Notes under the pieces: generated by a model | Seen by the model: the letters and a program-made list of their open reading frames with translations, nothing else | What the model was told of the DNA's origin: nothing | Database searches by the model: none | Assembly (NCBI GenBank): GCA_017965475.1 | Contig: JAGCPV010000080.1 | Coordinates: 1-64,000, forward strand | Direction: 5' to 3' | Length of the DNA: 64,000 bases | Source: Prevotella sp. | Lineage (GTDB): Bacteria > Bacteroidota > Bacteroidia > Bacteroidales > Bacteroidaceae | Program-made: the position numbers and the translations under genes | In this document: one piece after another, positions 1 through 7,441 of the stretch | Layout of the letters: the number at the start of each line of letters is the position of its first letter | Numbering within the stretch: the first letter of the stretch is position 1

Positions 1-1
1 T

Positions 2-220
2 CTCCCTGCGATGACCTTCGACAAACCCGTTTCGAAGATCGCCATGGACGAGGATGGACTGATCTCCTTTGACTTCCTGAAGGAAGAGACCGCTATCCGC
101 AGCGCCCTTTGCACGGATGACGCTCCCGATGTCTGGTACGATCTCCAGGGCCGCCGCCTCCAAGGCCGTCCCACCCGTAAGGGCCTTTACATCCACCACG
201 GCCAGAAAGTCGCCCTTTAG
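2..220 (+). CDS. C-terminal end of a secreted protein with a sorting-like tail (partial)
   Basis: Only the last 72 codons lie in the window; the frame is open to the left edge, so the ATG at 11 is probably internal. The end reads YDLQGRR, then GRPTRKGLYI and GQKV. The same type of tail ends both C10 proteases at 15.2 and 18.1 kb. In Prevotella such a tail is usual on exported proteins and resembles the C-terminal sorting domains of the type IX secretion system; that role is an inference. A 22-base stretch at 162-183 is identical to one at 17923-17944 in the first C10 protease gene. The catalytic or binding part lies outside the window, so no function can be given. Confidence 0.7.
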   Translation, partial: LPAMTFDKPVSKIAMDEDGLISFDFLKEETAIRSALCTDDAPDVWYDLQGRRLQGRPTRKGLYIHHGQKVAL

Positions 221-263
221 TGTTGTAGAGCTGACCTTTGGAAAAAAACAATCAATCAAGCGT

Positions 264-722
264 ATGGATACAAACCGCGTCATCACCGAGAACGCAGAGC
301 TGCGACGCAAAATGCGACGGGCAGGTGTGTTAGTGGCGTTCATCTGCATGTCAACAATAGCAATGGCACAGACTGATTCCGCCTTCTCATGGTGGGATTT
401 TGACCGATTCCCACAGTTACCGCCTTTACACTCTGGTTTTGATGCGGCCATGATGATTCATCCACAGCCGAACCTGCTACTGATGGTGTTGGAAAATAAG
501 CATGACGAGGTGACAGACGACAAGGATACACGCATGAAACAATTGATGTTACATCATTTTGAGGAAAACAACGCAAGACAAAACCATTATTTCAAGTCGG
601 CAGCCAGAAACAGTCGCCATGGTGATGCCTTGAAAGACGTCCGTGAACGTATTGTATGGGAGAGGAGGAAAAATTCTGTGAATCCGTTGCCCCCACCGAC
701 ACCTGCGATGAGAGGAAGATAA
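264..722 (+). CDS. Small exported protein of unknown function
   Basis: A 152-residue protein. The frame is open from 117, but a start there would overlap the preceding gene by about 100 bases, so ATG 264 is preferred; ATG 312 is also possible. A hydrophobic stretch (AGVLVAFICMSTIAMA) after MRR looks like a signal peptide ending near AMAQ. The mature part is polar, rich in His, Asn and Arg, with a Trp-Trp-Asp motif after the signal and a Pro-rich end (PLPPPTP). I recognise no family. It ends 44 bases before the next gene on the same strand and may be co-transcribed with it. Confidence 0.55.
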   Translation: MDTNRVITENAELRRKMRRAGVLVAFICMSTIAMAQTDSAFSWWDFDRFPQLPPLHSGFDAAMMIHPQPNLLLMVLENKHDEVTDDKDTRMKQLMLHHFEENNARQNHYFKSAARNSRHGDALKDVRERIVWERRKNSVNPLPPPTPAMRGR

Positions 723-766
723 ATAATTATAGCAAGCAGAAGGATCTTAAAGTGTATATATTCTAA

Positions 767-1999
767 ATGATAGCAAAATTCAAGATGCCCAAGTTCGGGC
801 GCGACCTGACAGTAAAGGGAGGAGTCAAGGAACTGCTGATGACATTCCTCGGAACCACCATCTCCATTGTCCTCACCTTCGGCACCGCCGCATGGCTCGA
901 AAAAAAAGAGGCCGAAAATGCCCGCCGCCTGCTGGCCATGACCATCATCAGCGACATCGACCAAAGCCTCGAAGTCGTCAAAAACCGCCTAAAATACGAA
1001 GATGAATGCAGCGGCATCTCCTATTACCTGATGTGGAACTGCCACCGGCTGGAGGAGATTGGCTCCGACTCAATTGATGCCTTCCTCAATTACGTGACCA
1101 ACTTCGGATTCCCCAAAGAACTCGAGATGGAGACCAGCAACGAGCACATCTTCAACAGCAGCCAAGACTCGTGGCGCACGCTGAGCGACAAACGATTTCT
1201 CCACAACGTGCAGAATTTCTACAACGCCCGCAACTTCATGGAACGACAACGGAAAGAGAGCGTCTTCTTCCAGAAACCGATAAGCCAGGAGGAAGAATAC
1301 CGCCTCGTCATGGAGTCGGACGACATGAAAAGTTACGAAGCTATTCTGGCCACCTGCCGTCGCCTGCTCCAAACCCCTCGCGTGCAGAACTACATCGGCT
1401 GGAGGAGCCAACGGATGGCCATGTATAACGATCTGTTGCAGTACATCAACGTCAACGAGGAGAACAAGTTCCTCATGAGCATCACTGAGAAGGAACTGGA
1501 AGAGTTCCGCAACCAGAGCCTGATGGTCGTAAGCCGCGCCAAGGAGACCGATCTCGTGGGCACCTGGGATGCCGTGCTGGCCAGCGACAACGACCACACC
1601 GAATACACCTTCCGCAAAGACCACACCTTCAACACCCTCCGAATCATAAAATGGAGCCACTACTGCTTCCGTGGGAAAATCACAACCCAAGTCACCCTGT
1701 CCGGCCATTGGGAAATCGTGGGCGACACGCTGGTGAAAACCTTCGACATGCAGACCCTCAAGATTGACAACGACGAAAGCAGCATTACCTGCTCCAAAGA
1801 GGAGAGGGAAAAACAGCTCCCAGAGGTGAGACAACGCATGATGGACAATTTAATGGGATCTCTCAAGCGAATCAACACCAACAACCGCGTGGCGCAGGCC
1901 ACCAACCTCGACCGCACTGGCACCCGCCTCGAACTCACCGAGGCTGACAATGCGCCCATCCATTTTCAGAAGAAAGAAAACCTAAATAATAACAAGTAA
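767..1999 (+). CDS. Membrane-anchored protein with a lipocalin-like C-terminal segment, unknown function
   Basis: A 410-residue protein with one clear hydrophobic segment at about residues 25-45 (LLMTFLGTTISIVLTFG), followed by KK and a long charged helical region. This suggests a single membrane anchor with the bulk on one side. At about residues 275-345 the pattern DLVGTWDA, YTFRKDHTF, LSGHWEIVGDTL resembles the short beta-strands of lipocalin-like domains that Bacteroidetes often carry on lipoproteins. This is a resemblance, not a firm assignment. Its stop (TAA, 1997-1999) is directly followed by the ATG of the next gene, so the two are almost certainly in one operon. Confidence 0.6.
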   Translation: MIAKFKMPKFGRDLTVKGGVKELLMTFLGTTISIVLTFGTAAWLEKKEAENARRLLAMTIISDIDQSLEVVKNRLKYEDECSGISYYLMWNCHRLEEIGSDSIDAFLNYVTNFGFPKELEMETSNEHIFNSSQDSWRTLSDKRFLHNVQNFYNARNFMERQRKESVFFQKPISQEEEYRLVMESDDMKSYEAILATCRRLLQTPRVQNYIGWRSQRMAMYNDLLQYINVNEENKFLMSITEKELEEFRNQSLMVVSRAKETDLVGTWDAVLASDNDHTEYTFRKDHTFNTLRIIKWSHYCFRGKITTQVTLSGHWEIVGDTLVKTFDMQTLKIDNDESSITCSKEEREKQLPEVRQRMMDNLMGSLKRINTNNRVAQATNLDRTGTRLELTEADNAPIHFQKKENLNNNK

Positions 2000-2989
2000 A
2001 TGAAAAAGATTCTGATGACCCCTGCAGCCGGAAGAATGGTGCTTACCTTCTTCTTCTGCTGCGCAATGACAACAACCGTAGTGAACGCACAAGAGGCAGA
2101 GTCGCCCATCAAGAAAGGTGAGCGTCTGGCAAAGGCCGCCGATGACGCCCCACAAGATTGGAAGAAGCAATACGATGCGGCAGAGTTCTATCTGAACGAG
2201 TCTAACGGCACCCCAGATCCGAAAGTGGCAGAAAAGTATGCCACTCGTGCCCTTGAAATTGCAAAGAGCCAGACCGTAAAGCGCGATACCATCCTCGGCA
2301 AGTCATTTGAACTCATGTCTGCCTTAGGGATGTTTAACAATAATTTCGATCAGATGATAGGCTGCTACGATCAGGCCATCCGTGCATACGTTGATGAACT
2401 GGGCTATCAAAATGCAGCCATACCACCACGCATTGCCTTCCTTGGTTCTTTGAAATGGCTGCTCCATTCGTCGGGGGCTTACGTCTATGGTGATGCTGAT
2501 GCAGTCAAAACCTTACGTGAGGCATTTCTTCTCAACAATCAATTGCCAGAGGGACAACGAGCTGAAGGAATGGATGATGCTGAGACCATATATGCCCTAT
2601 CGCATGAGATACTGATGACAGAACATAAGCAGCTGATGAAGGACAAGGTGTGGCTGTGGACTGATCAGGCCGATGGCAAGACATACACCGTCCTGGCTTT
2701 CGATGACTGGACTGTGGATCAGCCAGCCGGATTCATTGCCACTATGCTTATTAATAATCAAAACGGGAAAAAGGCATCAGATTTTAAGCACGGTCTTGTG
2801 CTGATGGATGAACAAGGAAACATCACAGAGCGTAAATCAACCGAATTTGTCTGGAATGTAAACTTCAATCAGAAAGGTAACGCCTTTCGTCTGAGTGATA
2901 AGACAAACATCCGTGTGGTCAGCATCTCCAGCGAAAAGCGCCAGCAAATCATTGATGCCTTCCATAAGTTTAAGAAACCTGATCTGTAG
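2000..2989 (+). CDS. Secreted TPR-like protein of unknown function
   Basis: A 329-residue protein. It begins MKKILMTPAAGRMVLTFFFCCAMTT and has a signal peptide ending near VNAQE. Residues about 35-140 contain helix pairs of the type WKKQYDAAEFYLNE, VAEKYATRALEIA and FDQMIGCYDQAIRAY, which fit degenerate tetratricopeptide repeats. The C-terminal half is mixed alpha/beta with a WLWTDQADGKTYTV segment and no recognised catalytic motif. The start codon touches the stop of the membrane protein upstream with no gap, which indicates translational coupling. A periplasmic role next to the membrane partner is an inference. Confidence 0.6.
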   Translation: MKKILMTPAAGRMVLTFFFCCAMTTTVVNAQEAESPIKKGERLAKAADDAPQDWKKQYDAAEFYLNESNGTPDPKVAEKYATRALEIAKSQTVKRDTILGKSFELMSALGMFNNNFDQMIGCYDQAIRAYVDELGYQNAAIPPRIAFLGSLKWLLHSSGAYVYGDADAVKTLREAFLLNNQLPEGQRAEGMDDAETIYALSHEILMTEHKQLMKDKVWLWTDQADGKTYTVLAFDDWTVDQPAGFIATMLINNQNGKKASDFKHGLVLMDEQGNITERKSTEFVWNVNFNQKGNAFRLSDKTNIRVVSISSEKRQQIIDAFHKFKKPDL

Positions 2990-3006
2990 AGATGACCTTT
3001 ACAAAA

Positions 3007-3023
3007 GTCCCAGTGGCTGGGAC
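3007..3023. repeat. Short perfect palindrome
   Basis: GTCCCAG and CTGGGAC flank a 3-base loop just after the stop of the TPR-like gene and before the first REP-like element. It could act as a weak terminator, but there is no clear T-run. Confidence 0.35.
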
Positions 3024-3026
3024 AAA

Positions 3027-3072
3027 CGCTGGGGACAGGTCTTACCTCCTATCGGGGCCTGACCCCAGCACT
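3027..3072. repeat. REP-like palindromic element, copy 1
   Basis: The arms GCTGGGGACAGG and CCTGACCCCAGC pair with one mismatch around a loop holding TTACCTCCTATCGGGG. The core CGGGGCCTGACCCCAG recurs at eight other places in this window. The right end abuts the truncated ORF6N gene with no more than two bases between them. Confidence 0.8.
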
Positions 3073-3074
3073 AC

Positions 3075-3323
3075 TTGTATGGCGTTGAGACAAGAACATT
3101 GAATCAGGCCGTCAAACGTAACCAAAAGCGCTTTGAAGGAGATGACTTCATGTTCCGTCTTTCTAAGGATGAGACGCAATCCGTCTTTTCAAGATCACAA
3201 ATTGTGACCTTGAACAAAGGGCGTGGTTCAAACATCAAGTACCTTCCATACGCATTTACGGAACTTAGCGTTGCCATGCTAAGTAGTGTGTTGAAGTCAG
3301 AAACGGCTATAAATGATCAAAGA
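3075..3323 (+). pseudogene. Truncated ORF6N-domain gene (DNA-binding domain of phage/virulence type)
   Basis: The frame starts in the middle of a domain: LYGVETRTLNQAVKRN, then FMFRLSKDE, GRGSNIKYLPYAFTE and VAMLSSVLKSETAI. These are the conserved blocks of ORF6N/KilA-N type DNA-binding domains, which normally begin about 20-30 residues earlier (a stretch ending in DLAxLYGVET). The N-terminus is missing and the break coincides with the end of a REP-like palindrome. After KSETAIND the frame runs into unrelated sequence beginning with the REP-associated motif GATCAAAGACCTGT and stops at 3470. I call it a gene fragment. A TTG at 3075 is not a credible start. A related but intact gene of the RhuM type lies at 7.4-8.3 kb. 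Confidence 0.65.
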
Positions 3324-3447
3324 CCTGTTGGGCGGAAAAAATTCGGCGGTGGTTTTGGGATTGTTAACATAAAAATATATCCAATGATAGAGAATATTTG
3401 CTATTTATGCAGCCTAAGAATAATTAATCACCATAGCCATAACGATA

Positions 3448-3567
3448 ATGACAACAAAGCGAAAGTATGAAAAGCCTGCGATGCAGGTTTATGAGTTGAA
3501 GCAGCAGCCGCGGTTGTTGCAGATGAGCGGCGAGGATTATAATCCTAATGCCCCGCAAAACTGGTAA
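3448..3567 (+). CDS. 39-residue KYEKPAMQVYEL peptide upstream of a fimbrillin-like gene
   Basis: ATG 3448 to TAA 3567 encodes a 39-residue peptide that begins MTTKRKYEKPAMQVYELKQQ and ends NPNAPQNW. A paralogue of 43 residues lies on the other strand at 6972-7103, also directly upstream of a fimbrillin-like lipoprotein. The 20 bases for KPAMQVY are identical in both copies. Two copies in the same relative position with a kept frame argue for a real translated product. Similar short peptides are common ahead of surface-protein genes in Prevotella and Bacteroides. Its role (leader, attenuator or small surface protein) is unknown. It ends 24 bases before the lipoprotein gene. Confidence 0.7.
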   Translation: MTTKRKYEKPAMQVYELKQQPRLLQMSGEDYNPNAPQNW

Positions 3568-3591
3568 TAACCCACTAAAACGAAGACAGCA

Positions 3592-4467
3592 ATGAAACAG
3601 ATGAAACATTTCCTGAGCATGGCCGCCCTCGCCATCGTGGGCACCATCATGAGCAGCTGCTCCAGCAGCGATGAGATTGCCAAGACTACACAGCCAGAAA
3701 GCAAGACTATCACGCAGACCATCACCGTGAATCAAGACGCTGATGCCGCTGGAACCCGCGCCGTCGATCCCACGACAGGCGTGAAGACCTTCGTCGCAGA
3801 CGACAAGATTTGGGTGATTTACAAGCAATCGGATAATCGGAATAATGCTGTAAATAGTTCTGCCTGTGCCCTCAGTGACGGGGGTAAGAAAGCCACGTTC
3901 ACCGTCACGCTCTCTAATCCGAAAACTGACGCTCCTATACGTATTGTCTATCCCATCAGTATGCAAAAGGCCATTCCACTCATGGATTTCGACGTCACTG
4001 ATGACGATTGGACGATCCCCTCTAACTGTTATGATAATCAGGACGGTTCCATCGACGGCGAGAAGGGCCTGAACAAGCATGCGCTCGCCGTTTACGACGG
4101 CGCGCTCATTGGCACCGATCTGCCGACTAATGCCATGCTAAAGAACAGGGGGACTATCCTCGCGCTGACTATACAGAATGCCGACGGCTCAGCGGGCATC
4201 GGCAGCGGACGATATGGCAAGTTCAACAGCATCACCATCACCAGCGGCATCACCCGCGTCGAAGCGACAGAAGAATATTCGGGGGCTTGGCCCATCGGCA
4301 AGGGGGAATTCGATCAAAGCGGCGAAGTGTCGGTAGAAATCGGCGGCGCGAACATCTCAACGGGTTATCCACCATATAAAAGAAATTGGAACGGCGAGGG
4401 CACGTCGCTCACCTTTACGAAAGAAGAAGAAGGCAGCCTGACCTGGATACTCACCCCCGCGCCCTGA
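3592..4467 (+). CDS. Fimbrillin-like surface lipoprotein
   Basis: A 291-residue protein. The N-terminus has a lipoprotein signal with the lipobox MSSC (Cys about 23) followed by SSSDE. The first part of the mature protein, TRAVDPTTGVKTFVADDKIWVIY, is the classic opening of Bacteroidetes fimbrillin-family (Fimbrillin_like) proteins, which go on with a stretch like ATFTVTLSNP. These are surface-exposed pilus-like or adhesin subunits. The protein stops at ILTPAP, 15 bases before a REP-like palindrome. It is shorter than many relatives, so a C-terminal truncation is possible. Starts at 3592 or 3601 are equally good. The KYEKP peptide gene precedes it. Confidence 0.7.
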   Translation: MKQMKHFLSMAALAIVGTIMSSCSSSDEIAKTTQPESKTITQTITVNQDADAAGTRAVDPTTGVKTFVADDKIWVIYKQSDNRNNAVNSSACALSDGGKKATFTVTLSNPKTDAPIRIVYPISMQKAIPLMDFDVTDDDWTIPSNCYDNQDGSIDGEKGLNKHALAVYDGALIGTDLPTNAMLKNRGTILALTIQNADGSAGIGSGRYGKFNSITITSGITRVEATEEYSGAWPIGKGEFDQSGEVSVEIGGANISTGYPPYKRNWNGEGTSLTFTKEEEGSLTWILTPAP

Positions 4468-4482
4468 CGCCCCCACGTCTCG

Positions 4483-4509
4483 TAGTGTCGGGGCCTGACC
4501 CCGTGTCAC
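4483..4509. repeat. REP-like palindromic element, half copy
   Basis: GTGTCGGGG, CCTGA and CCCCGTGTCAC form a short hairpin with the family core CGGGGCCTGACCCC. It lies just after the stop of the fimbrillin-like gene. Confidence 0.7.
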
Positions 4510-4530
4510 ATTATTTAAAAGCTACACGAA

Positions 4531-4565
4531 AAAACGGAAGCCGATATGACTTCCGTTTTCTGTTA
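4531..4565 (+). terminator. Rho-independent terminator-like hairpin
   Basis: AAAACGGAAG and CTTCCGTTTT form a perfect 10-bp stem with a 9-base loop, followed by a T-rich stretch. It is placed to end the transcript of the fimbrillin-like unit. The A-rich side also allows function in the other direction. Confidence 0.65.
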
Positions 4566-4740
4566 TCTTCTTTATAAAAGATCAAAGACCTGTCCCCCTG
4601 ATCTCCCAATCCTGCCTCCACACAAAGTGGTATTGAGAAAAAGATGCACCAATTTTTACTGCTCCACCCCCAAATTGTCGGGAATGCCTTTAAGTACAGG
4701 GGTAATCGAAAGAAATAGTCCCCCATGCCTCCCCCATAGG

Positions 4741-4790
4741 TCCCCTTCAAAAGGGGGTGCAAAGGGGGAGGTTCGGGGGACCTCCCTCTG
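4741..4790. repeat. G/C-run palindromic repeat, intergenic copy
   Basis: CCCCTT/AAGGGG and GGGAGGT/ACCTCCC inverted pairs with GGGGGAGGTTCGGGGGACCT. A related block (GGGGAGGTCGGGGGAGGT) lies inside ispH at 21803-21838. The region from 4566 to 4858 holds no credible gene. Confidence 0.5.
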
Positions 4791-4859
4791 ACCTTTTCAC
4801 CTGTATTTAAAGGCTCTTCCGCCCCAAAAGGGGTGGAGGCTATAAAAAACAGTCATGCC

Positions 4860-4913
4860 GAGGTCTGTCCCCTGCGTCGAAAAACTTAGTATCGGGGCCT
4901 GACCCCAGTACCA
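4860..4913. repeat. REP-like palindromic element
   Basis: Contains GGTCTGTCCCC, then GTCGAAAAACTTAGTAT and the core CGGGGCCTGACCCCAGTAC. The flank motif GTCGAAAAACTT is shared with the copies near 7385, 8413, 18035 and 36302. Confidence 0.75.
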
Positions 4914-4928
4914 ACTTTTTACCTTGCC

Positions 4929-5012
4929 AATAAGGAGTCCTTTTCAGAAAATAGGGAGCCCTTATTTCGCGAAAAGGACTCCTTATTTTCAAAAAGTACT
5001 GTTTATTTTTCC
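4929..5012. repeat. Array of four 21-bp degenerate palindromic repeats (array A)
   Basis: Units at 4929-4949, 4950-4970, 4971-4991 and 4992-5012 align at an exact 21-base period. Each has a small palindrome at the same place (GGAGTCC, GGGAGCCC, GGACTCC, AGTACT) between A- and T-rich flanks. On the minus strand one frame stays open through the array and reads as heptads (ENKESFS, RNKGSLF, SEKDSLL). No gene is apparent. Confidence 0.65.
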
Positions 5013-5019
5013 AGAGTAT

Positions 5020-5048
5020 TTAGTGTCGGGGCCTGCCCCCAGCACTAA
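5020..5048. repeat. REP-like palindromic element at the 3' end of a fimbrillin-like gene
   Basis: TTAGTG, GGGG, CCCC and CACTAA form a near-perfect 29-base palindrome 8 bases beyond the stop of the gene on the minus strand. Its position fits a transcription terminator. Confidence 0.75.
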
Positions 5049-5055
5049 TACTAAT

Positions 5056-6948
5056 CTATTTAGCGAGCGTCCAAGTCTTCGTATCAGAATCGTATGACTG
5101 ATCGGTGAATCCCAGAACGGTCATATAGCCTTGAATCGTGGTGTTATCCACGTTGAGACTTATATCAGAGGTAATGTCCGTTGAGCCGGCATAGACAGCT
5201 GTTGCATCGATGAATGTGCTAACCTTCTTATTAGAGTCAGAAGCGTTCGCGTTCGTCATCGTCAGGCGCTGGACACCATCGGTGATAGTGACCTTGCTAC
5301 AGGTGCTGTAGCCTGCCCTACCAATGGCTGCACCTCCACCACTGTTACTATTAATAGCCGTGATAGTACCGCCGCTGAGAGTGATGTCGCCGCATACGCA
5401 GGCTTTCGTATTTCCGCATCCAGCACCGATACCTGGGGCGTGACCATGGCTTGAAGCCGTGACTGTGCCACCACTGATGGTGATATTACCGCAAGAATAT
5501 ACATTGTTTGAGCCGACTTCAGCACCACCGCCAATGCCAGCACTGCTAAGACCGCCAGTAGCATTAATGACACCGCCCTTAATAACAATATTACCACAAG
5601 ACATATTCATATATCCGCCGATACCTGCAGCATAGGTTCCTGATGCAGATGTACAACCGACATTGAGTATACCAGCATTAATAGCATTAGTATTACCCTC
5701 GATGGTCAGTGTCTTATTCTCAGGTATGAAAATACCACAATAATCATTGGTACCAGTTCCCAAACCATAAACCGTATTCGTCGTTCCATCGGCTAGGATG
5801 ATTTTGGCGTCACCCACACAGGTTATACCAGGACAGCCGACCGCTGTCAGCGAACGGTCACCGTTGATGTTGGCATTACTAAGCGTCACCGTCGCGCCAT
5901 CAGCAATCGAAATCTTGTAGTTTCCTGCCAGCGTACCTGTCAACAATTCGTCGTTCTTAGCCGTATAATTTGCATTAATTGTAGAGAGGTCAACGACCTT
6001 ATTCAGGGCAATTGTGGGGGTGTAGTACTTGCCGTTGGTGAAGCCCGTTGTAAATTTCGTGGCGGTGTAGGTATTGCCGTCGGTGCCAGTCACGGTGAAG
6101 GTAATGTTGTCTTCAGTGTTGTTTTCATATTGGCTGCGGAAGGCAGCATAGACCACACCTGCACCATTTGCCGTGCGGGCGGCATCGTCGAGGGATATCT
6201 CGATGTATGTATGTATAGGATGATTTAAAACGGGAACGTATTGGCTGATGATAGAACCTATCTCTGAACTGATGGTGAGCTTCTGTACGCCAACACCAGA
6301 GGGCAAGCCTGTAAAGGTAAACTTAAACATAGCCTGCAGGTTCTCGAAGTTGGCTGTCGAAGTAGTCAGAGTATAGGGGCCAGTGCCACTGATGCCATCG
6401 GTGCTGATGGTCACTTCGGCCATAGCGAAATCGTAATTGCTCAGTCCGGCAAGCGTGCCCGGCTGGTATTGGATTAGCGATGGATTACTATCCCATACAT
6501 AATACTGCATTGTCTCGTCCGAGGCGTTATAAATTAACGTCAGGGTCTGGCCCTCTGCAACAGGGTTGGCTGCGCCGTCGAACGACAGCGTACCCACGAG
6601 ATTGGCCGTTGTCGCATCGTCGGCATCAGGGTGCAAATAACACTTTGTGCCACTAGCATTTGCATACGTTGATAAGGTCTGATTATAGACGAGAATGTTC
6701 TCCGTCGTCTTAAACTGGCCGATAAGGTTTTCCTTGCCAGAGACTCCATCAGTGCCAGTGACCACGGCGCGGGTCTGCGCGTCGCCAAAGGTGGCGGGGA
6801 TGCAAACTTGATAGACTGGAGTCTCACTCATGGCGGACTGTGGATTATTCGCTATTGTATCCTCACTGGAGCAGGCTGTAAGGCCAAAGGCTACAACACC
6901 CGTACAGAGTGTCAATGCCAGACTGAAAATATTATTCTTTCTTTTCAT
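5056..6948 (-). CDS. Fimbrillin-like lipoprotein with a glycine-rich beta-helix-type C-terminal half
   Basis: A 630-residue protein, counted from ATG 6948; the frame is open to 6984, but only MKRKNNIFSLALTL gives a proper signal with lipobox LTAC (Cys about 26). Residues 40-330 look fimbrillin-like (TRAVVTGTDG, ILVYNQTLS, YDFAMAEVTI). From about residue 340 there are repeated blocks GNIVIKGGVINA, GNITISGGTVTA and GDITLSGGTITA with AGIGGG between them. This is the pattern of the beta-helical carbohydrate-binding-like domain (Cthe_2159 type) seen on Bacteroidetes surface proteins. A surface adhesin role is likely. Upstream on the same strand is the paralogous 43-residue peptide, making this unit the mirror image of 3448-4467. 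Confidence 0.7.
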   Translation of the reverse strand: MKRKNNIFSLALTLCTGVVAFGLTACSSEDTIANNPQSAMSETPVYQVCIPATFGDAQTRAVVTGTDGVSGKENLIGQFKTTENILVYNQTLSTYANASGTKCYLHPDADDATTANLVGTLSFDGAANPVAEGQTLTLIYNASDETMQYYVWDSNPSLIQYQPGTLAGLSNYDFAMAEVTISTDGISGTGPYTLTTSTANFENLQAMFKFTFTGLPSGVGVQKLTISSEIGSIISQYVPVLNHPIHTYIEISLDDAARTANGAGVVYAAFRSQYENNTEDNITFTVTGTDGNTYTATKFTTGFTNGKYYTPTIALNKVVDLSTINANYTAKNDELLTGTLAGNYKISIADGATVTLSNANINGDRSLTAVGCPGITCVGDAKIILADGTTNTVYGLGTGTNDYCGIFIPENKTLTIEGNTNAINAGILNVGCTSASGTYAAGIGGYMNMSCGNIVIKGGVINATGGLSSAGIGGGAEVGSNNVYSCGNITISGGTVTASSHGHAPGIGAGCGNTKACVCGDITLSGGTITAINSNSGGGAAIGRAGYSTCSKVTITDGVQRLTMTNANASDSNKKVSTFIDATAVYAGSTDITSDISLNVDNTTIQGYMTVLGFTDQSYDSDTKTWTLAK

Positions 6949-6971
6949 TGTCGTTCTGTTTTTTAGGTTAA

Positions 6972-7103
6972 TTACTCTGGCCAATCTGTCGGGTCATAGG
7001 GGTTTCTGAGTCCGCTACCAGCAAGCAACTGGGGCTGTTGTCTCAACTCGTAAACCTGCATCGCAGGCTTCTCATACTTACGTTTCTTGTTGATTGTTGT
7101 CAT
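6972..7103 (-). CDS. 43-residue KYEKPAMQVYEL peptide upstream of a fimbrillin-like gene
   Basis: ATG 7103 to TAA 6972. The peptide starts MTTINKKRKYEKPAMQVYEL, continues RQQPQLLAGSG and ends DPTDWPE. It is the paralogue of the peptide at 3448-3567 and sits 23 bases before the lipoprotein start at 6948. A Bacteroidetes -7 box (TACCTTTG on the minus strand, 7169-7162) lies about 60 bases upstream, so the peptide is the first gene of the transcript. Confidence 0.7.
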   Translation of the reverse strand: MTTINKKRKYEKPAMQVYELRQQPQLLAGSGLRNPYDPTDWPE

Positions 7104-7161
7104 TGTCTATTTGATTGATTAATATGTTCGCGAACAATATGTAATGGTTAATTTCAAGGCG

Positions 7162-7169
7162 CAAAGGTA
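7162..7169 (-). promoter_or_regulatory. Promoter -7 box for the peptide and fimbrillin-like unit
   Basis: TACCTTTG on the minus strand, matching the Bacteroidetes TAnnTTTG consensus, about 60 bases before the peptide start. The -33 box is not clear. Confidence 0.6.
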
Positions 7170-7241
7170 CAAAGAAAATTGCCGAACGTTCTACCCCCCC
7201 CCTTAAATAGTGTTAAAAGGACACGTATTTAACAATTCACG

Positions 7242-7304
7242 GTCAACGAAACCAGGAAAGCTGTCAACGATGTCAGGAAGATTGTCAACTTGTTCAGCGC
7301 AAAC
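7242..7304. repeat. Array of three 21-bp repeats (array B)
   Basis: Units at 7242-7262, 7263-7283 and 7284-7304 each begin GTCAAC; the first two share GTCAACGA and CAGGAA at equal positions. In the plus strand one frame reads as heptads VNETRKA, VNDVRKI, VNLFSAN. It lies in the 338-base gap between the peptide gene and the RhuM-like gene; nothing else in the gap looks coding. Confidence 0.55.
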
Positions 7305-7355
7305 CCTGAATATGATTGAACGGCTTTCCGCGGAGCCGATTCAACAAAAACAACG

Positions 7356-7382
7356 TAGTGTCGGGGTCAGGCCCCGGCACTA
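7356..7382. repeat. REP-like palindromic element
   Basis: TAGTG, CGGGG, TCAGG, CCCCG and CACTA form a 27-base palindrome of the family, in the opposite orientation to the next copy. It is followed by AAGTTTTTCGACG, the shared flank. Confidence 0.8.
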
Positions 7383-7391
7383 AGTTTTTCG

Positions 7392-7441
7392 ACGGGAGGG
7401 ACAGGTCTCACCTCCTATCGGGGCCTGACCCCAGTAGGAGG
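7392..7441. repeat. REP-like palindromic element ending at a stop codon
   Basis: Contains GGGACAGGTCTCACCTCCTATCGGGG and the core CGGGGCCTGACCCCAG. CCTCCTA and TAGGAGG add an outer stem (7411-7441). It ends on the base before the stop codon of the RhuM-like gene. Confidence 0.8.

Noticed and set aside
117..263. Upstream extension of the gene at 264-722
   Set aside because: It would overlap the preceding coding tail out of frame for about 100 bases and would bury the signal peptide.
4566..4858. Short frames at 4511-4791 in both strands
   Set aside because: They are made of G/C-run palindromes and REP pieces, with no start context and no homology pattern.
4929..5012. CRISPR array
   Set aside because: The 21-base units have no separate constant repeat and unique spacer of 30 bases or more, and no cas gene is near. 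The same holds for arrays B and C.
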